The notes beneath the pieces were generated by a model. It was not told the origin of the DNA, did no database searches, and was given only the letters and a program-made list of their open reading frames with translations. A stretch of 8,746 nucleotides of DNA from Candidatus Hydrogenedentota bacterium (GTDB lineage: Bacteria; Hydrogenedentota; Hydrogenedentia; Hydrogenedentales; CAITNO01). Shown piece after piece: positions 6,855 through 8,746 of this stretch (the first letter of the stretch is position 1; each line of letters begins with the position of its first letter). The position numbers were made by a program, and so were the translations under genes. The DNA is taken from contig SLFT01000426.1 in NCBI GenBank assembly GCA_007124105.1, forward strand, positions 1 through 8,746, written 5' to 3'.

Positions 6855-7988
6855 ATGAGCAAAAACAACAACCGCGTCCGCCATCAACTATGCATAACGG
6901 CGGCGTTGGCGCTGCTTGCGGCGATGCTTGTGTATAACCTTGCCGCTGCCGCGCAGGAAAGGGCTGTTGTGGTCAATCCTTACGCGCAGGTTGACTGGGC
7001 GCGGGTGAACCACTACAAAGGCAACCTGCATACCCATACCACCGAGAGCGACGGCAGCTTGGCCCCGGCCGCCGCCATTGATCTGTACCATGAACACGGC
7101 TATGCTGTTCTTGCGCTGACGGACCATGATCGCTGTACCTGGCCGTGGCAACAGTTTGACCGTAATGCGGAAACCCTTGGCATGACGGCTATTCCGGGCA
7201 ATGAACTGTCCCGCCATCACCATGTATTGAGCCTGTTCTGCGCGTATGAGACGGAAGCGGAAGACCTGGACGCCGCTGTTGCCGGCGTGGCGGCGGCTGA
7301 CGGCGTTGCCGTGTTGTGCCATCCCGCCATGCATTGGGAACCCAAGCACAGTGAAGCGTCGCGGCTGCGACGGCTCCTGGATGAGAGCGCCCGGCCCGAG
7401 GAAGCGCCGCCCGAGGTGGTGGCGGACTATGTTGCGTTGTTCAGACGGCATCCGCACCTGGTGGCCACGGAAATTCTGAACGCGTCTGAACCGTTGTACC
7501 GCTATCCGCTGGACCGACGGCTTTGGGACCAATTGCTCACGGCCATGATGCCCGAACGACCGGTATGGGGCGTGAATACGGACGACATGCATACGCTTGA
7601 CCACTTTGGAACCGACTACGTGGTCTTCCTCACAGCACGTCCAGAGGCCCCGTTATTGCGCGAATCATTGACCACAGGCGCATTCTATTTTTCAAGCCGT
7701 CGCGTTCCCGAATCGGGCGCGGCGGCGGCAACAGACCCGCCGCGCATTGTGTCTATTACCCATGACACAGCGGATAATGTTATCACGGTGCGGGCCGAAG
7801 TGGGCGACGCGCCGCTTCCTGACGAAGCGTATGCCTGGATATCGGAGGGCAAAACGGTTCATACGGGACAGCGTCTCCCCTACCGCGCTGTGAACGGCAT
7901 AGGCGCTTATGCGCGTCTGGAAATCACCGCGGATAGCGGCACGACCTTTATCAATCCCTTTGGATTCAGCGTAAAAGCCGGTTCGTAA
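6855..7988 (+). CDS. Exported PHP-superfamily metal-dependent hydrolase
   Basis: This 377-residue protein begins with a basic stretch and a hydrophobic segment (about 11-33, ending LAAAAQE), a likely signal peptide or membrane anchor, so it should act outside the cytoplasm. The PHP (polymerase and histidinol phosphatase) fold is shown by its metal-ligand motifs in order: NLHTHTTESDG (His59, His61, Asp66), ALTDHD (90-92), PGNELS (Glu117) with HHH (121-123), LCHPAMH (His156) and VNTDDMH (Asp243, Asp244, His246). Residues from about 290 form a Gly/Ala-rich, beta-type C-terminal extension (PPRIVSITHD to the end), perhaps a sandwich domain. PHP proteins hydrolyse phosphate esters with a di- or tri-metal centre; the substrate here is unknown. 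ATG 6855 follows AAAGGA at short spacing. The gene diverges from the GGDEF regulator and stands alone on its strand. Confidence 0.85.
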   Translation: MSKNNNRVRHQLCITAALALLAAMLVYNLAAAAQERAVVVNPYAQVDWARVNHYKGNLHTHTTESDGSLAPAAAIDLYHEHGYAVLALTDHDRCTWPWQQFDRNAETLGMTAIPGNELSRHHHVLSLFCAYETEAEDLDAAVAGVAAADGVAVLCHPAMHWEPKHSEASRLRRLLDESARPEEAPPEVVADYVALFRRHPHLVATEILNASEPLYRYPLDRRLWDQLLTAMMPERPVWGVNTDDMHTLDHFGTDYVVFLTARPEAPLLRESLTTGAFYFSSRRVPESGAAAATDPPRIVSITHDTADNVITVRAEVGDAPLPDEAYAWISEGKTVHTGQRLPYRAVNGIGAYARLEITADSGTTFINPFGFSVKAGS

Positions 7989-8051
7989 TAGACGCTTAAC
8001 CAACGCCGGCAATGTTTTGTGAGTTTTGCCTCGAACAAAATAGACTGTCAA

Positions 8052-8070
8052 TAACAGGTTAGGCGATAAT
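8052..8070 (+). promoter_or_regulatory. Operator/promoter-like module, copy 1
   Basis: The near-palindrome TAAC-AG-GTTA (8052-8061) is followed after exactly 3 nt by GATAAT (8065-8070), a minus-10-like hexamer. The same arrangement recurs at 8248-8266. Initiation here would start at about 8077, the first base of the decamer repeats. It may be a remnant or duplicated copy of the promoter of the downstream small gene pair. Confidence 0.35.
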
Positions 8071-8076
8071 TTAGCG

Positions 8077-8106
8077 TCTGTGTAAATCAGTGTCCATCTG
8101 TGGTCA
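8077..8106 (+). repeat. Three tandem degenerate 10-bp repeats (TCTGTG type)
   Basis: Three consecutive decamers are visible: TCTGTGTAAA, TCAGTGTCCA, TCTGTGGTCA. They share TC-GTG and end in A. Similar strings of the type 'atctgtgtccatctgtggt' are, from memory, dispersed in intergenic DNA of several environmental bacterial genomes; this could not be checked here. The copy number is too low to call a satellite. Confidence 0.5.
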
Positions 8107-8177
8107 AATAAGATCAGAGGCTACCATAGATGTGTTTTCGCCGGAATGACTGAAAGCGTTCTTTCATGCGTATTGTC

Positions 8178-8196
8178 TTGGCTGCAGCCAATTTTT
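8178..8196 (+). terminator. Perfect palindrome followed by a T5 tract; weak intrinsic terminator candidate
   Basis: TTGGCTGCAGCCAA (8178-8191) is a perfect 14-nt palindrome able to form a 5-bp stem with a TGCA loop, directly followed by TTTTT (8192-8196). It could end transcripts coming from the PHP gene or from the copy 1 promoter-like module. The stem is short, so efficiency is doubtful. Confidence 0.35.
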
Positions 8197-8247
8197 GCGT
8201 TTCTGAATAATTGCGTTCTACTTTGCCATGTGTAAAAGAAACTGACT

Positions 8248-8266
8248 TAACAGGTTATGGTACAAT
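8248..8266 (+). promoter_or_regulatory. Operator plus extended minus-10 promoter for the DUF4258/DUF2283-like pair
   Basis: The near-palindrome TAAC-AG-GTTA (8248-8257) abuts TGGTACAAT (8258-8266), an extended minus-10 of the form TGnTACAAT. No good minus-35 is present, which is usual for extended minus-10 promoters. Predicted initiation near 8273 leaves a leader of only about 15 nt before ATG 8288, with no clear Shine-Dalgarno sequence. A symmetric element immediately upstream of the minus-10 is where autoregulatory toxin-antitoxin complexes often bind; that use is inferred. Confidence 0.45.
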
Positions 8267-8287
8267 AAAGATGGCGTTACTGATTAG

Positions 8288-8530
8288 ATGATGTACAAGT
8301 TTACAGCCTATTTCGAGAAAAAAGTCTTGGTCAGACGTCCATATTTGACTAAGGAGATGTGCATTCGAGTTGTTGAGAACCCTATCCGTAGTGAAAAACA
8401 ACAAGATAATGAACGAATACGATTTTGGGGGCAAATTCACGAGATTGGAGGGCGTTACTTACGCGTTGTAACGCTTGCGGATCAACGAACGATTCATAAT
8501 GCGTTTCCTGACAGGAGATTCAGGCCATGA
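8288..8530 (+). CDS. Small DUF4258-like protein, putative toxin-type partner
   Basis: This 80-residue basic protein has the pattern FTAYFEKKVLVRRPYL, MCIRVVENP, IRFWGQI, then RYLRVVTLADQRTIHNAFPDR. The last part, a hydrophobic beta-strand followed by an Asn-Ala-Phe-Pro-Asp-Arg end, resembles the C-terminal strand and catalytic-like tail of DUF4258 and related small toxin-like families. Two adjacent ATGs (8288, 8291) are possible starts, and neither has a strong ribosome-binding site. The stop TGA overlaps the next gene's ATG by four bases (ATGA), so the two are translationally coupled. GC content is visibly lower than in the genes to the left. An RNase or RelE-like role is possible but unproven; it might instead be a non-toxic housekeeping or mobile-element protein. 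Confidence 0.7.
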   Translation: MMYKFTAYFEKKVLVRRPYLTKEMCIRVVENPIRSEKQQDNERIRFWGQIHEIGGRYLRVVTLADQRTIHNAFPDRRFRP

Positions 8531-8745
8531 AAATCGAATATTTCCCTGAAACAGATAGCCTGTATATCGAACTTGTCCATAAACCAGGCGTTGATACGGT
8601 GGTTGTTGGTGAAGGGATTGTTCTGGATATTGATGAACAAGGTCACGTGGTCGGCATTGATATTGATCAGGCGGAAAAGCATGTAGACCTGCAACACCTT
8701 GATTTAACAAAAATACCATTCGATGTAAAACAGGCGGTAGTTTGA
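8527..8745 (+). CDS. DUF2283-like small protein, putative antitoxin-type partner
   Basis: This 72-residue acidic protein has the DUF2283 pattern: an opening KIEYFPETDSLYIEL, a central acidic strand EGIVLDIDEQGHVVGIDI, and a short C-terminal helix beginning DQAEKHVDL. ATG 8527 overlaps the stop of the upstream gene (ATGA), and AGGAG lies 9 nt upstream inside that gene. The complete gene ends one base before the window edge. DUF2283 genes commonly sit next to DUF4258-type genes and have been suggested to be antitoxins. Acidic partner following basic partner fits that idea. The reaction, if any, is unknown. Confidence 0.75.
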   Translation: MKIEYFPETDSLYIELVHKPGVDTVVVGEGIVLDIDEQGHVVGIDIDQAEKHVDLQHLDLTKIPFDVKQAVV

Positions 8746-8746
8746 A

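Larger units (their letters stand above)
7989..8287. other. AT-rich non-coding region with clustered repeats
   Basis: No gene is visible in this 299-nt stretch, which is clearly more AT-rich than the genes before it. It holds a TTTTGT...ACAAAA hairpin just after the PHP gene (8015-8040, with a GAG/CTC inner stem), two copies of a TAACAGGTTA-plus-minus-10 module, three decamer repeats, the inverted repeat TGAAAG-CGTT-CTTTCA (8151-8166), and a palindrome with a T tract. The density of symmetric elements suggests a regulatory or transferred segment. Confidence 0.5.

Noticed and set aside
6572..6871. 99-codon minus-strand frame across the divergent intergenic region
   Set aside because: It starts at a TTG inside the PHP gene with no ribosome-binding site, overlaps the candidate promoters, and has no family features.
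6888..7604. 238-codon minus-strand frame opposite the PHP gene
   Set aside because: Antisense shadow with Arg/His/Gln-rich translation; the plus-strand product carries the complete PHP metal-ligand set.
8271..8291. Six-codon leader peptide (MALLIR) whose TGA overlaps ATG 8288
   Set aside because: Its ATG lies at or before the predicted transcription start and it has no ribosome-binding site, so coincidence is more likely.

Overview
The window looks like chromosomal DNA of a Gram-negative-type bacterium. It is about 55-60% GC over most of its length and visibly more AT-rich after about 8000. The gene mix (membrane-anchored sulfatase-fold protein, exported PHP hydrolase, REC-PAS-GGDEF regulator, radical SAM protein with auxiliary-cluster cysteines, small DUF-type pair) would suit an uncultured Planctomycetota, Hydrogenedentota or Lentisphaerota type of lineage. 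That placement is only an impression; no rRNA or other marker is present.

Layout. Four genes lie on the minus strand. Read in their own direction from about 6559 down to 1 they are: a REC-PAS-GGDEF response regulator with a degenerate GGDEF motif (6559-5246); a radical SAM enzyme with a shortened SPASM/twitch-like C-terminus (5011-3884, with an alternative GTG start at 5212); a sodium/glutamate symporter (GltS/ESS) family transporter (3682-2279); and a five-helix membrane protein with a large sulfatase/alkaline-phosphatase-superfamily domain (2166 to beyond position 1). The last gene has no stop codon in the window. Spacings are 234, 201 and 112 nt, so they could be partly co-transcribed but are not tightly packed.

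A 295-nt divergent intergenic region (6560-6854) carries promoter-like elements for both directions and two adjacent inverted repeats. On the plus strand a PHP-superfamily metal-dependent hydrolase with an N-terminal signal/anchor follows (6855-7988).

After it comes a roughly 300-nt AT-richer non-coding stretch (7989-8287). It holds two copies of a palindrome-plus-minus-10 module, a three-unit decamer repeat, and a palindrome followed by a T tract. It leads into a two-gene ATGA-overlapping module: a DUF4258-like small protein (8288-8530) and a DUF2283-like protein (8527-8745). This pair resembles a small toxin-antitoxin-type or mobile module and is the part of the window that looks most recently acquired.

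I see no CRISPR array, tRNA, rRNA or transposase. The most interesting signals are the non-canonical active sites in the sulfatase-fold and GGDEF proteins, and the duplicated operator/promoter-like module upstream of the small gene pair. No clearly new multi-gene system is evident.
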